From positions 1 to 64,000 of the forward strand of contig JAXCGZ010017009.1 of assembly GCA_037179515.1 (NCBI GenBank): a stretch of 64,000 nucleotides of DNA, read 5' to 3'. Both the position numbers and the translations under genes were made by a program. The notes beneath the pieces are model-generated. The model did not search any database. It was not told the DNA's origin and saw nothing but the letters and a program-made list of their open reading frames with translations. This DNA is from Halocaridina rubra. Its lineage: Eukaryota; Arthropoda; Malacostraca; Decapoda; Atyidae. How positions within the stretch are numbered: position 1 is the stretch's first letter; each line of letters starts with the position of its first letter. Shown here in pieces: positions 47,136 to 59,561 of this stretch.

Positions 47136-47732
47136 ACCAAAAGCCTTCTGTGGAGTGGAATAAGACTCAGATCTCTTCTGTGCTCCATCAAGAGCTCTAG
47201 CTTGGTCAAAGGCAGTAGTTAAGTCAAGTATTCTATTCTCAAGGAGTCTCTGATGAATGACATTAGATAATAATCCACTTATGAAAGCATCCCAGAATGC
47301 TTTCTCCTTACATTGTTCAGCACTGACAGTTTTGTAGTTACAATCACCACTTAGATTCTTCAGGGCCTGTAAGTATTCATCTAATGTTTCCCTTTGTTGC
47401 TGTCGATGGGTGGATAATAAATGTCTAGCATAAGCTTTATTCCTAGGCTTTACATATAAATCCTGTAAAGTTGCAATAGCAGCTTCAATTGTGTCACAAT
47501 CAGAAATATATTCATAAACAGATGGAGCAACATACTTGTAAGCAAATCCAACTTGTTAGGAGAGAGTCCTTCAATAACAGTAAGAAAATTTGAGAGTCTT
47601 TAGCCAATGCTTCCATTCCTTCGCAGTAGTATTCGAATTTGGATTGGCATCAAATCTTTCAGGTCGTAGGAATTTATTCATAATGCTCCAGTTGAATCAA
47701 TACCAGCATTCAAATATTTATGTTGAATAAAT

Positions 47733-47896
47733 TGTAATATGCCATAGTAGTATTTAAAGCTTTATTCTACATAAATACATCTACAAGCATCTGCAAATAA
47801 ATAAGCAATGGTAAGAGAATTAGAAATTATAATTACAATCATAAGGTATACAATGATAAAAAAAATGAAAGACTACATTAAGAGAATATTATAACT
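47733..47896 (-). repeat. 5' LTR of the gypsy element
   Basis: 164 bp, paired with 43,763-43,927. Its first bases on the minus strand read AGTTATAAT where the other LTR has TGTTATAAT. The differences between the two LTRs imply time since insertion. Confidence 0.8.
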
Positions 47897-47970
47897 GTTT
47901 TTACTGAAAGAGTAGTTGATGATTGGAATTCGGTAAGCAAGGAGTTAGTTAATCCTAACTCAATCCATTA
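47897..47970 (+). mobile_element. CR1-like LINE, very short fragment
   Basis: About 74 bp matching ORF2 codons for FFSVRVVDDWNSV...VNxNSIH. It abuts the 5' LTR of the gypsy element and lacks a tail. Confidence 0.65.
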
Positions 47971-48400
47971 CCAACAGGACTCCACTCACCTGGTTTTTCT
48001 TTGCCATTCAGTGTAGCGAAGAGGACTAGAAAGATTTTAATGGCCGAATATTACTAGACTTTAGAAGAGCATTAAATTCTTACTTTGGTAGCAGTAAGCA
48101 TATACTGTAATGATGGTGCATCACTTATTTCAATACAATGGTACACGAAACTATTGGGAGGTGTTGTAGTAGATCAATTGGGTGTAAGAGAGATGCAAAT
48201 CAGACAAGGCTTGTTGGGCACACTCAGGTGAGTTATTGCAATTTTAGTGGATAGGGGTAAAAGACTTGTAAAGAGTCATTGTGGCACTTGTCTTAAGATA
48301 GTAGAAACCATCAGCATCGTAGTCTTACAATCCACTAGTAGTGAAAAATGGCAGAGGAAATCCAATCCCTATAAAGGTTGAGTAACTGATACTACTACAA
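47971..48400. other. non-coding interval, nothing recognised
   Basis: No ORF or repeat end that I can support. Confidence 0.5.
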
Positions 48401-49250
48401 GATCTACAAAATTTCAGTTGACTGTTCTTCTCAAATGATAAATAGCAATGACTGTTGATATCCCACCAAAACAAGGCACAGTTTCACAGTTTGCAGCAGA
48501 AATAGAGACAGTATTAGGCATATAGTATTTAGCTGTCATGAGCTGAGGAAGAATAGACATGCTTGCTCCAGTGTCTACAATGAATTCTACTTTTTTATCT
48601 AAGTTTAATGTGGGTACCAATAGAAGATTCAGGGGAGAGATCGCTTATACACTAACCTGCTGACTTAGTTTCCCAAATCTGAAGAGGCTGCAGATGATGG
48701 GTGGGACTTAGGAAGCATCTGCACATTGTTTTAGCTTGGCCATTCACACCATGGTTTGCAAGTGTGTTGTGCAATACCGTCAAAAATATAAGCACTTCAA
48801 ACATTTACTCTTTGTTTAGGTTTATTAGGTCTTAGACCCAAGGCTAAAGTGCAAGAATATCCATTTTCTTGACAGTAGAATAGCTTGAGATGGAGGTTGA
48901 GGCACTGGCTCATGACATTTTTTGAGAGCATATTGTTAACTTCATATGGTTTTGTCAATGGGGTTATTGTTTCAGCTTTGTTACCCAATTCATCAAATGA
49001 AGCAGAACTATACACAGCAAGACTAGTACTCATAGTAGGATAAATTTATGCCTAACTAAATCTTCAGATACGTTACACTTGGCAGCATTGGAGATTATTT
49101 TTTCCAAAAATAATTATGGTTTTCCTGTAAACACAGTTTCAATTAGTAATTTTTCAAACAGTTCTGCTCTGGTTTCTTCATATCTGGAGAGAATTTTGTC
49201 TTTGAGGTCTGTATTATTTTCCTTTTTCAAATAGACATTGATTTAGCATT
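48401..49250 (-). mobile_element. LTR retrotransposon gag-protease relic
   Basis: On the minus strand a gag-like segment (RAELFEKLLIETVFTGKP near 49,130-49,180) is followed by SFDELGNKAETITPLTKPYE (near 48,930-49,000), a degenerate knuckle (YCQENGYSC) and an aspartic protease frame at 48,414-48,620 with VDTGASMSILPQL. It has no LTRs and no pol that I can see. It differs in sequence from the neighbouring gypsy element's protease (MDTCSSENF), so it is a separate insertion. Confidence 0.6.
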
Positions 49251-49642
49251 AGCACTGACAACACTGTTGGTGGGGGGCGTTGTGAAAAAAAAATTGGTAG
49301 CTTCATTTGTACTTGTCTTGCTCTAAAGAAGATCTCTAAGACAAGGAATCAAACTGTTGGCTTGTTTTCTAAGAATTCTGAGACATCATGACCAGCAAAA
49401 CACAATTTCCAAATCTGTAGAAATAACCATTTCTAATTTTATAAGTTGAAATTTCAATCTATTTTATCCCCTTAGGTTGAAAGTAACTGGAGCCATCAAA
49501 TTCGGAAGTCACCACTTTACGGCTTGACAACTTTATTCTATAGCCTTAACCTAACAAAGATAAAGAGAAACTGACTATTCTCATATAGATTTATTGATAC
49601 CCAAGTAGTGGTTGGTTCCTTTCTAGAGATGATGAGATTAAA

Positions 49643-49974
49643 GTGTGATTACCTAATTGTGATTACCTAATTGTGTTTACGGGAAAGAGCCCAAAGCTCG
49701 TATCTTCCCGTCTCCTGATCGGTTCCATTTTATACTTAGTGATACTTATCATACCTGTCCTTAAAACTATGGATTGAGATAGCATTAACTACCTCCTCGC
49801 TTAGCCAATTCCAATTATCAACTACTCTTACACTGAAAAAGTATTTCCTTACATCCTGCAAAGAAGTTTTCTTACGAAGCTTCAAACTATGACCTCTAGT
49901 TCTAGAGCCAGTCATATCAAAATATCGATCCCTATCCACTCTATCATAACCATGAAGGAATTTAAAGACTGTCT
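49643..49974 (-). mobile_element. CR1-like LINE, short truncated copy
   Basis: A two-unit tail, hairpin and the ORF2 C-terminus to VFKFLHG. It is close in sequence to the array copies, so a recent insertion. The 5' end abuts a minisatellite. Confidence 0.85.
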
Positions 49975-49975
49975 T

Positions 49976-50075
49976 GTAGAGCAGATGATACTGGAGTTCT
50001 CTGTAGAAGATGATACAGGAGTCCACTGTAGAAGATAATACAGGAGTCCGAATAGAAGATGATAAAAGAGTGCTT
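49976..50075. repeat. minisatellite, about 25-bp period
   Basis: About four units built on GTAGAAGATGATACAGGAGT, with substitutions. It lies between the LINE fragment and the copia element. Confidence 0.7.
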
Positions 50076-50249
50076 CTTTGTTTTCACTGTAGGTAAAAAA
50101 ATAAGTTCCCTTTAGAAAGGAATGCGAAGTTCAGACTGATGAAACTCTCACTGTGTCAAAGTCATCCTTGTGGTATTTATGGCGCTCCCAATTCTTGGAC
50201 CACGAAAATATATCAGATATATGGGGATACACCAAACACCAGGGAAGTG

Positions 50250-50423
50250 CTCACATTGTATTGGTTATCTTGCTCTGTTTTTACATAGTACTTACAATGT
50301 TCACCACTAGGTGTTGCAAAAGAAAATGTATAGAAGAAAACGTTTGAGGGTAAAGTAAATCACTTTCATTGTAAGTAGATATAAAGTAAACATAGTAATG
50401 AAATCTTTAATTATCCTAACATC
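50250..50423 (-). repeat. 3' LTR of the copia element (at least this much)
   Basis: Matches 54,739-54,912. The minus-strand start (TGTTA at 50,423) is clear. The other end is uncertain because the partner repeat is cut off by a (TA)n tract. Confidence 0.7.
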
Positions 50424-50441
50424 CCCTCTTAATTAAAGAAT

Positions 50442-51595
50442 GGTCATTTGGGAGTATTAGCCTCTAATATACTTGAAATATTCCAACTTACTCTGTGATA
50501 CTGGCTTTGTGGGCATATCAGCAGAATTTTCTTTACTTGGCACATAAATTAAAATAACATTACGTTTGTGCATTTCATCCCATATAAAATGATAACGAAG
50601 ATCAATAAGTTTCGATCTCTGATCATTAACTGGATCCTTTTGCAGGATTAATAGCATTTTGATTATCAACTCCTATACTTACACAATACCCTTTAATGCC
50701 TAAAAATTCTGAAAGAAGTTGCTTTAGAAATTAAACCTCCTGAATAGCATATATGATTGCCATATACTTAGCTTCACATGATGAGAGTGCGACTTTTTGT
50801 TGCTTTTTGCTTTTCTAAGAAATTAGTGGGCCAATTTCATACAAACTGAAACAAAATCCAGATATACTCTTCCCTTCTTATGAAGAACCCCAACTGGAGT
50901 CACAAAAACCAATCAGCTGTAGTGGATAGCTTGATTTACAAAATGTTATACCATAATTAATGGTTCCCTTTAAATACCTGATAACTTGTTTGGCTACAGT
51001 AGCAAGGTGGGCTTTTTTAGGTCATTTGGGAGTATTAGCCTCTAATATACTTGAAATATTCCAACTTACTCTGTGATACTGGCTCTGTAGGCATATCAGC
51101 AGCATTTTCTTTACTTGGCACATAAAATAAAATAACATTACCTTGTGCATTTCATCCCATATAAAATGATAACGAAGGTCAATAAGTTTTGATCTCTGAT
51201 TATTAACTGGATCCTTTTGCAGGATTAATAGCACTTTGATTATCAACTCTTATACTTACACAATACTCTTTAATGCCTAAAAATTCTGAAAGAAGTTGCT
51301 TTAGAAATTAAACCTCCTGAATAGCATATGTGATTGCCATATACTTAGCTTCACATGATGAGAGTGCGACTTTTTGTTGCTTTTTGCTTTTCTAAGAACT
51401 TAGTGGGCCATGTTCATACAAATTGAAACAAAATCCAGATATACTCTTCTCTTCTTCTGATGAACCCCAACTGGAGTCACAAAAACCAATCAGTTGTAGT
51501 GGATAACTTGATTTACAAAATGTTATACCATAATTAATGGTTCCCTTTAAATACCTGATAACTTGTTTGGCTACAGTAAGATGGGCTTTTTGTTT
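50442..51595 (-). repeat. 578-bp tandem duplication inside copia
   Basis: The block 50,442-51,019 recurs from 51,020 to about 51,595 in direct orientation. Both begin GGTCATTTGGGAGTATTAG and both run to a GATGGGCTTTTT- or GGTGGGCTTTTT-like end. It duplicates the RNase H C-terminus. The copies differ at scattered bases. Confidence 0.85.
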
Positions 51596-51706
51596 AGACA
51601 TATATTGTGACAATTTTGTCACTGCAAAGCATAAAGCTGGTAGAGTATAAGTCATGATATAAATGAGACTACCAAATATTTCTCTATATAAAGGTACTTT
51701 AGCCAA
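50457..51706 (-). pseudogene. copia RNase H region
   Basis: 51,392-51,706 reads YREIFGSLIYIMTYTLPAL, VIRYLKGTINYGITF and GFCDSSWGSSEEEKSISGF, the usual RT-to-RNase H connection of copia pol. The C-terminus reads VPSKENSADMPTKPV at 50,457-50,669 and again, frameshifted, at 51,022-51,246. The second reading comes from the internal tandem duplication. Confidence 0.8.
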
Positions 51707-51719
51707 TTCAGTACTCTAC

Positions 51720-52760
51720 ACTAAAAGTATTAACAAACTGGGGTCACAAGGTACTAGCTTAATACAACAGTCTGTCATGTTGAACCTCTCTAAAACTTTC
51801 TCTGTGTACCTTGTGTGATTAGTTTCAATACAGTTACTACCTGTAATAAAGAAAGACCCAAAAACCATTTCAGTTCACCTAAGTCTGTCATCTTAAAATT
51901 TCTGCTTAAAGACTTTTTACATTTATTAATTGATAATTTATTGCTAAGATAAAATCATCTACCCATATCAATATAAATGTAACATCATCATCACCATCAG
52001 ACTTCAGATATAGGCAAGGATCACTTTTTGACTGTTCAGACCTTCTGAAATGAAACACTTTTGAATAACACTGCTCCACATTCTACTACTCTGTTTTCAT
52101 TCATAGAGTGATTTGTATAGTTTACAATAAAGGATATTTGCATGAATGTCTTTCTTAACATAACTTTCTGGTTATTCTACATAAATCTCATGATCAATGT
52201 CAACATTCAAAAATGCAGTTTTTACACCCATTTGATCTATCAATATATCAATAAATTATTTTCACTGCCACTTTCGGTAATATACGCACTGTTGACATCC
52301 TAGCTGTTGGTGCAAATGTTTCTTCATAGTCTATGGTCTTCACTTGTGAGTAGCCTTTGGCTACATATCTAGCTTAAACTTTTCTTCTCCATTAGGTCCA
52401 GGTGTCATTTGGAAAATCCAATTTCCACCTACTGCTGTGCGGCCCTCTGGTAATTTAGTGAGGTCATTAGGTATCATTGTTTCTAAGTGAAGTAATTTCT
52501 TCATCTATCACATTTTTCCACTGCGTCGATTCTGGAGATGTGATGGCATTCTTATAGGTGACTGGTACAGAGATATGTGACATTCTATAGCAGTGACGTA
52601 TGAAAGTCATGTTTGTCACAATTGTAGTGTAGTCATCCATGTCACTGTCAACAACATAGTCCTCTATATATTGTGGTCTGTTTTGTTCTCTACTGGGATC
52701 TTCTCTGTCGCTCTTCAATGGGTGATGCATCACGTGTACTTGATGAAAGTCATCTTCCAT
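51720..52760 (-). pseudogene. copia reverse transcriptase, heavily decayed
   Basis: The start of the RT region reads PVTYKNAITSPESTQWKNVI (52,467-52,760). Downstream, out-of-frame pieces such as AFLNVDIDH and KSLYE near 52,070-52,240 follow. No single long frame remains. Confidence 0.7.
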
Positions 52761-52944
52761 CTTCTAGTAGTATTCTACTTTCATTCTCTGCTTTTGTCAT
52801 ATCAGCTGTAGCTTGAGATGGTCTCTGTCCAAGTGTCACATCCAACATGATGTATTCCTCACTTGTGGTTGTTTCAGCTCTGGTTGGTTAGGAATTGTTA
52901 AACAGACTGTTTGTAAACTTAAGAGATCTTACTTTCTTTACTGT

Positions 52945-53839
52945 CTAAGTGTCTGGAAAATAGATAAAACATGCTGGACTTTCGTCTTTGCATCTAACAA
53001 ATATTCCTTGTTTACTCCTGGGATCAAGCTTCTTTTTGTCTTGTACATATGCATAATATTTTGTTCCAAAAATATTCATAATGCTTAGGTTAGGTGGTCT
53101 TCTTGTCATAAGTTCAACTGGTGTTTTCAAGTCCTAAGATTGTAGCATATGTCTCTGATGTAATATGCAGTCTTTACAGTATAACCCCACATCCTTTTGG
53201 GTAACTCTACTTCAACTAACAGACATCGAGTCATATCAAGAATTGATCTATGGGACCTTTCAGCCATTCCATTTTGGTGAGGTGAGTAGGGAGCAGAACA
53301 TTTTTGTTTAATTCCTTTATCTATGAGAAATGATTAAAATTTCCTACTAGTAAATTCTGTTCTGTTCTCACACCTTAGATGTTGAATATGCCCAAAGGGT
53401 ATTTCTTCATGGCAACAATGGCATCACTTTTATTCTTCAGTAGATAAACTTTGATAGCTCCTGTGAAGTCATCAACAAAAGAAATCCCATACTTAGGTCT
53501 TCCCTGTGCACTTGGTTCAATAGATCCCATAATATCACAGTGGACCAATTCTAGTCAATGTGTTGCATTCTCATCAGGATTTCTCCTTCTATACTGTGTC
53601 ATTTTGCTTAGCGCACATATACTACAGTGGAATTCATCCCTGTGTGTTATAAATATCCCATCAACTTCTTTGTCTAACTTTTGGACATCAGCTATGTAAC
53701 AGTGTCCTAGAATTTTATGCCAGTCTTTTAGGGTATGTTTACCTTCCCCTGTATGGACTTTATTGAACTTGTCAGTAACAGAACCTCTGAACAAGTAAAA
53801 TAACTTTTTTCTCTGCAATGATGAACACTCTGCCGACAT
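52945..53839 (-). pseudogene. copia GAG-pre-integrase and integrase
   Basis: 53,555-53,839 contains the HHCC finger (WHKILGH...FHCSICALSK) of the integrase N-terminus. The core reads in pieces between 53,550 and 53,100 (ERSHRSILDMTRCL). 52,945-53,130 gives TPVELMTRRPPNL and KQGIFVRCKDES, the C-terminal part of the integrase. Several frameshifts. Confidence 0.75.
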
Positions 53840-54006
53840 TGGTGGTTAACGTACTACCATCAAGTGAAAATGTAATGCTATGTGCACTTGGAACAGTTTT
53901 CCATACAGACAATATACCTTGCTTAAAACCTGGTATGTACAAGGCATCATATAAATATATTTTCTGGGAATTTCCGTGTTTATTTTGAATGATGCCTCTG
54001 ACGTTG

Positions 54007-54540
54007 CTAGTGTCTTGTACAACTCCTTGTCATTGGTTTTATGCAGTGATTTTGCAAATTAAATGACTCTTGAAATCTCTCATATTTTAGTTGATCTTTC
54101 TCATTGCGTCTTGTAAAGCCACTGCCAACTAATAATAAGTCTTGCTCAGTTTCCAGATCCAATCCTAACACGTTTTCTACATTAGGCCTAGGTTGAAGAT
54201 TTGGTATGTGTGTTACATGAAAGCTATAAGTATCTTCCCCTGAGTCATGTGCAGATTTCACAAAATTAGGTCTATCCTGTTTCCTTGCATTTGCAACTCT
54301 ACATTCATCTGTGTTGTGAGTTTTGAATTCTGAAATTTGCAAAAATTTTTGGTAATTAGGTCTACTGGTTTTCCTGTCACTTTCCTTACCATTAGGACTA
54401 TTACATTCTGATGTAAAATGCCCTATCTAACCACAATTGAAACATGCACCGCGTTGCTTGTAATTTTAAACTCTAGCACCAAGTTTATTATCAATAGGCT
54501 TCATAATAATAACACTTACTGTACCTCCTGCACTTTATGG
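54007..54540 (-). pseudogene. copia gag/protease region relic
   Basis: A CFNCG-type knuckle is encoded near 54,420-54,450 with a stop next to it. The frame at 54,007-54,342 continues towards the protease and contains LLVGSGFTRR, where a D-[ST]-G active site would normally be. Weakly conserved. Confidence 0.55.
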
Positions 54541-54609
54541 CAATCTTCGTGATTCAAAAGTGCAATTTTTAACTCTTCATACTTGTATGAAGGATTGCAC
54601 TGGTTTGCT

Positions 54610-54912
<303 letters not shown>

Positions 54913-54913
54913 A

Positions 54914-57015
54914 CTGTGTTTAATAATCATTGGGCATTTATGGATAATCGGGCAATTAAGGATAAATGACCCTTCTTCTTCTTCTTCTTCGTCTACATCT
55001 TTTCCCACTTTTATGTGGGGTCGATGTTTCTGGCCAGTTTTCTCCATTTGTTTCTGTCCCATACCTCATCACTCAACAAACCTTTAGACCCTTGTGGGTC
55101 CATATTACAAAGTTGTAACAATAGCAGTAGAAAATGCACATTCAAAAATCAAGTAAATTCGTAATCAAGATTATTATTTTTTTTTCAATAAAGCTTAATA
55201 TTATAGTGTCATTACAGTGCCACTACGACGAAGTCAACATAACAGACGAGCACCAGGGTGGACTAGAGATTATATCATGGGGGATTTTAGTGATGAAGTT
55301 TAGACTGATCAAAGTGGGTGGTGTAAATTTGCATTGTTATTTTTAGATATTAGTTATTGCTTGTAATTTTGGTTCCTCTAATGCCATTGTTTTAGTTTTG
55401 TATCACCGAGATTTGGGCAGTGTAATCTGTTGCTATGTTTATACGACAGAGTAGTAACTATGAGTCATTATGGGATGGGGGTGTAGTGCTAAGGAGGTCG
55501 GGTGTTAAGGCATTTTGGCGGCAGGAATTGAAGAGACGAGGGAATAATTGGAAAGTTGTGTTGAATTCTGCCTGCTGCTTTCTGGGTTTGTGTTGGTATA
55601 TATGAATACTCAGGTTGGTTTTCTTATTCATAGTGGACTCTAGTAACTAGTGCTCACTATCTTTTTAGTTTCTAGACCAGTTTCGAGAGTGAGTAGTGAC
55701 TTTTCTGTCCGTTTTTTTTTTTACTTCACGCACCACATTTTCTAACCCACAATAGGACTTCACTCCGTAGAGGCAAAGCGGTGCAGACCTTAATAAAGAA
55801 AATGTAATTTGGCATCACAACTATGAACCAAAGAAACACTCATATTTTTTCTTTTCGACTAAGACTTCGGAGATGTTGGTGATTCATTCATATGACTTCC
55901 GTATCTTTCATTTTTTGTTCTTTTGGTGGACAGTTCATGATGGTAATGGGCTCGGACCAGTGACTAAGAAGTACTAATACAGAAGAATATTTAGACCTCT
56001 CCTCAAGGCCCATCTGCTATTATGCGAGATATTACTTCTCAAGTAAGTGGTTGAAGGACAGGCTCAGTTGTTACAGCCTAGCAGACCTCCTTCAATGTCG
56101 TAACATTTATGTCCCGGATTTTATTTCGTCTTATGCACATGAATCCTCCCCTAGTATATAGCATAGCATAATCTTGATCAACTGGCCATCCATAGTGCAA
56201 AGTCTTACTTATTAAAACTGAAACCTTTTACCGTGGTTGGCAAGGATATAAGCTACTTAGTGATACCAATCTCCTGAAAGATTTGAATCTACATTTTCTT
56301 TTTAAAAGTTACTCGTGGTAATAGTCAGTGGTTTCATCTTCTCAGTGTGATAACTTCTGGAAATATGATTACTTAATTCTTGATTTAACATTAATGAAAT
56401 CTCATGATGTGTGTTGTGCTCGAACTTGATCTGCCAAAGGGTGAGTCATTATCATGGAATTTGAGCACTTAAAGGGGGCTACTACTACTACTACTACTAC
56501 AGATAGTCGCAGTAGTAGCAGTAATATTTCCATTAACCTAAGCATCATCTTAACTAAAACAGGTTGCCGACATGTCATTTCACATCTTAAGTTTGCCTTA
56601 ACTTAAATGATAGCACTCAACAAGGGCTATTGAAAATTAGTGTTACAAATATTACTCTTAATCAATAATCGCAGAGTGCTCTTCTGCAATTAATACATGT
56701 AAACAATAATATATTACTCTTAATTAATAATCGCAGAGTGCTCTTCTGCCATCAGTCAATCATTACACTATATTTTATTCTTAATTACTTTTTGTGACAT
56801 CTAAAATGAAATGCAAATTCTATTAAGATTTGATATATACATGACCAAATATAAATTGCAATGTTTAACAACTGCAATATAACCGGGAGTGCCCATGTGC
56901 ATGTCCCCGTGTACAGTTATCTGAATAAAAGAAAAATGAACATCTCTAACACTCACTTTTCTTCCATCACCAAAAGCACCACCATCTCTTCTACTACTGC
57001 TACTACTACTACTAC

Positions 57016-57046
<31 letters not shown>

Positions 57047-57227
57047 CATTCCAAATTATTCTCTTTTTATCGGGATTCGTACAGGAGTTCATATGTAAGT
57101 AAATGTGACCCTAAAGGACATGTGACTAAGCTCAATAAGCTGAGTTCCCCAGGTCTACAAGTCTTACATTCGAATATCGCTAGTTACAGGTAAAATTTAG
57201 AATTTATTATTATTACTATTATTACTG
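54914..57227. other. non-coding interval with small repeats
   Basis: No gene recognised. Contents: a CTT tract (about 54,967-54,993) followed by TTTTCCCACTTTTATGTGGG (about 55,001-55,020), which includes a small CCCAC/GTGGG hairpin and looks like the end of a dispersed repeat. There is also a CTA tract (about 56,479-56,501), a 62-bp direct repeat (56,651 and 56,713), and a CTA-TAA tract (about 56,995-57,043). Confidence 0.6.
56651..56755. repeat. 62-bp direct repeat
   Basis: ATTACTCTTAATCAATAATC followed by GCAGAGTGCTCTTCTGC starts at 56,651 and again, with small changes, at 56,713. The GCAGAGTGCTCTTCTGC part is itself an imperfect palindrome. Confidence 0.75.
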
Positions 57228-57308
57228 TCTTGAATATATTTCAAGACAGTTTATGTCTATGTACATATGTAGGTTTGTTTGCATGACCGTTATTTCTATA
57301 TTATAACT
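57228..57308 (+). repeat. palindrome-headed dispersed repeat, left part
   Basis: Starts TGTCTTGAATATATTTCAAGACA and follows the same order as 34,822 onward. It is interrupted at 57,308 by the hAT element and appears to resume at about 60,084. Confidence 0.5.
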
Positions 57309-57410
57309 CAGGGGTGTGCAACCTGCTGCCCAAGGGCCGCATGCGGCCCTCAAAGGCTTTAATTGCGGCCCTTTCTCCTAAAAATAAATAAGCTATTGTG
57401 CGGCCCTCAG

Positions 57411-57553
<143 letters not shown>

Positions 57554-57814
57554 GTGTTTTCATCAACAACCCTTCCTCAATAACCGATGGTACGAGGGGT
57601 CATCGTTATCAGTAACCCCTTTTAAGATCATTGTAAACACCGAAACGATCATTATTTTTAAGATTGGATGTTTACACTTTTTACACTCTCTGCTATGCTT
57701 TGCAGTACAGCCGTACGGGAATTAATTTAGTTCTCAGTTTATCTCAGACTCAAGTGGTGAAATCAGTGTGCTTCATTTGTTGTGGTTGATTTGTGATTAC
57801 CGGTATTCTAAGTC

Positions 57815-58088
57815 TAAGTTGTTATGTTGCAGTTTTGTGATTGGCTTTAGAAAACTTGCAAGCAAAACATTTTGAGAATTATATATTTCTGATGAAATTT
57901 GGTACTAATTATATTGCAATCTATTACATTATTCTTACTTAAAGCCTTTAATTAAGAAAAATGTAATAGATTGCAATATAATTAATACCACATTTTCAGC
58001 AGATATATATAATTCTCAAAATGTATTGCTTGCAAGTTTTCTAAAGCCAAAAAGCCAATCACAAAACTGCAACATAAACAACTTAATT
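57815..58088. repeat. foldback repeat upstream of the hAT transposase
   Basis: The left arm about 57,815-57,935 and right arm about 57,955-58,088 are inverted copies with small differences. For example GTTTTGTGATTGGCTTT on the left is matched on the right by AAAGCCAATCACAAAAC. A spacer of about 25 bases would form the loop. It may be a nested MITE. Confidence 0.8.
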
Positions 58089-58166
58089 AGAGTTAGTCTT
58101 TAATTTAAAGTTAACTCTTTCCTATTATATATTTTGCTCAACAGGAGAGATCTTATTGCACTAATA

Positions 58167-59561
58167 ATGGCTTCTACGAGTAAAAAACGCAAGATTTCAG
58201 ATGAAAACCGGAGTTTTCAAGAGAAATGGACTGAACAATATTTATGCATACAATCAGGGGGGAAAGCATTGTGTCTTGTGTGCCATGAAACCTTTTCTGG
58301 TTTAAAAGAATATAACATCAAAAGACACTACATCACAAAGCACAAAGAATATGAAAATATGACAGGTGAAGCACGCAAAGAAAAAATATCATACTTGCAG
58401 AAATCTCTGAAAGGACAACAGTCAGTGTTTACAAAGAAACTTAAGGAATATGATGCATCTCTCAAAACAAGCTTTTTGATTAGTCAAATCCTTGCAAAAA
58501 GACTCAAGCCCTATTCTGATGGTGAGGAAATGGCTTCACTACAAAGCATGAAGGGGTCCACAACAGGACAATCTATTTTTGATGAATTGGAAAAAGCATT
58601 GGCAAGGTTTGGACTGGACTACACTAATTTAGTTTCCATTACAACAGATGGTGCGCCTGCGATGTCTGGTCAGAGAAATGGGGTTGTTGGATTACTGAAG
58701 ACTAGAATGGGGTCTCAAAATACTGACTTCGGTTCACTTATTGTCCTGCATTGTATCATACACCAGGAAGCTTTATGTGCGAAGACAATAAACTTTCAGC
58801 ATGTGACTAATATTCTCGTGAAAGCTGTCAATTTCATTAGGTCAAGAGGTCTAAATCACCGCGAGTTTCAGCAGTTAATGGCAGACATTGATGCAGAGTA
58901 CAGTGATGTGAAGTATTTTTGTGAGGTAACGTGGCTAAGCAAAGCAGGAATGTTGAAGAGAGCATATGACCTTTTGGAAGAAATTGCGCTGTTCTTAGAT
59001 ATGAAAGGTAATGCTATCCCTGAATTGAGAGATAAGGAATGGAGCTGTGATTTAACATTTTTTAGTAGATATAACTGATCCTCTTAGTGCACTGAATATT
59101 AGACTTCAAGGAAAAGATCAACTAATAAATGAGATGTTCTCACTGATCAAAGGCTTCCAGATAAAATTGCGTCTGTGGGAGTCACAAATCAGAAACCAAA
59201 ACCCAGCCCACTTTCCTACACTGAAAAACCATGACACTAGCAACCCTTAGTATCAGAAGTATGGTGACAAATTGGCAGTCTTACGAGAGGAATTTTCAGA
59301 AAGATTTGGTGACCTCAAGAAACATTCACAAGCCATTGAAGTCTTTGCTTCTCCTTTTTCTGTGGATGTGACAGCAATTCCCGAGGACATACAGATGGAA
59401 ATAATTGAACTACAGTGCAATGATGAACTAAGAAAGAAGTTTGATGATAGTTCAGTATACCAGTTTTATAAGAAGCATGTATCAGTAACAGTGTATCCAA
59501 AACTCTCTGCTCATGCAAGGAAAATGATGGCAGTGTTTGGCAGCACATATGTATGTGAGTA
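58167..59561 (+). pseudogene. hAT transposase (GTF2IRD2/ZBED-like), broken
   Basis: Starts MASTSKKRKISDEN. A BED-type zinc finger (CLVCHETFSGLKEYN...HYITKH) binds DNA. The catalytic-domain part reads TTDGAPAMSGQRNG and LHCIIHQEALCAK. An extra T near 59,055 shifts frame after KEWSCDLTF. The text resumes as DITDPLSALNIRLQGKDQL, meets a TAG near 59,248 and runs at 59,272-59,562 to FGSTYVCE of the dimerisation domain, which continues out of frame as KMNLVKNKHRS to about 59,710. From family knowledge, about 100 residues appear to be missing between DGEEM and SLQSMKGSTTG, removed without loss of frame. Confidence 0.8.

Larger units (their letters stand above)
43763..47896 (-). mobile_element. Ty3/gypsy LTR retrotransposon with short LTRs
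   Basis: 4.1 kb bounded by direct repeats of about 165 bp. Minus-strand order: 5' LTR (47,896-47,733), gag with CCHC knuckle, protease, RT, RNase H, integrase, C-terminal tail, a purine-rich tract (AGTAGGGGTGAA, at about 43,928-43,939) and 3' LTR (43,927-43,763). The 3' LTR begins TGTTATAAT and ends ATTACA. RT before RNase H before integrase is the Ty3/gypsy order. Stops and frameshifts divide the coding region, so it is dead. No clear target duplication was found. Confidence 0.85.

Noticed and set aside
55134..55346. A 70-codon plus-strand frame in the gene-poor interval
   Set aside because: Short, without recognisable domain, no start context or neighbour support; likely chance.
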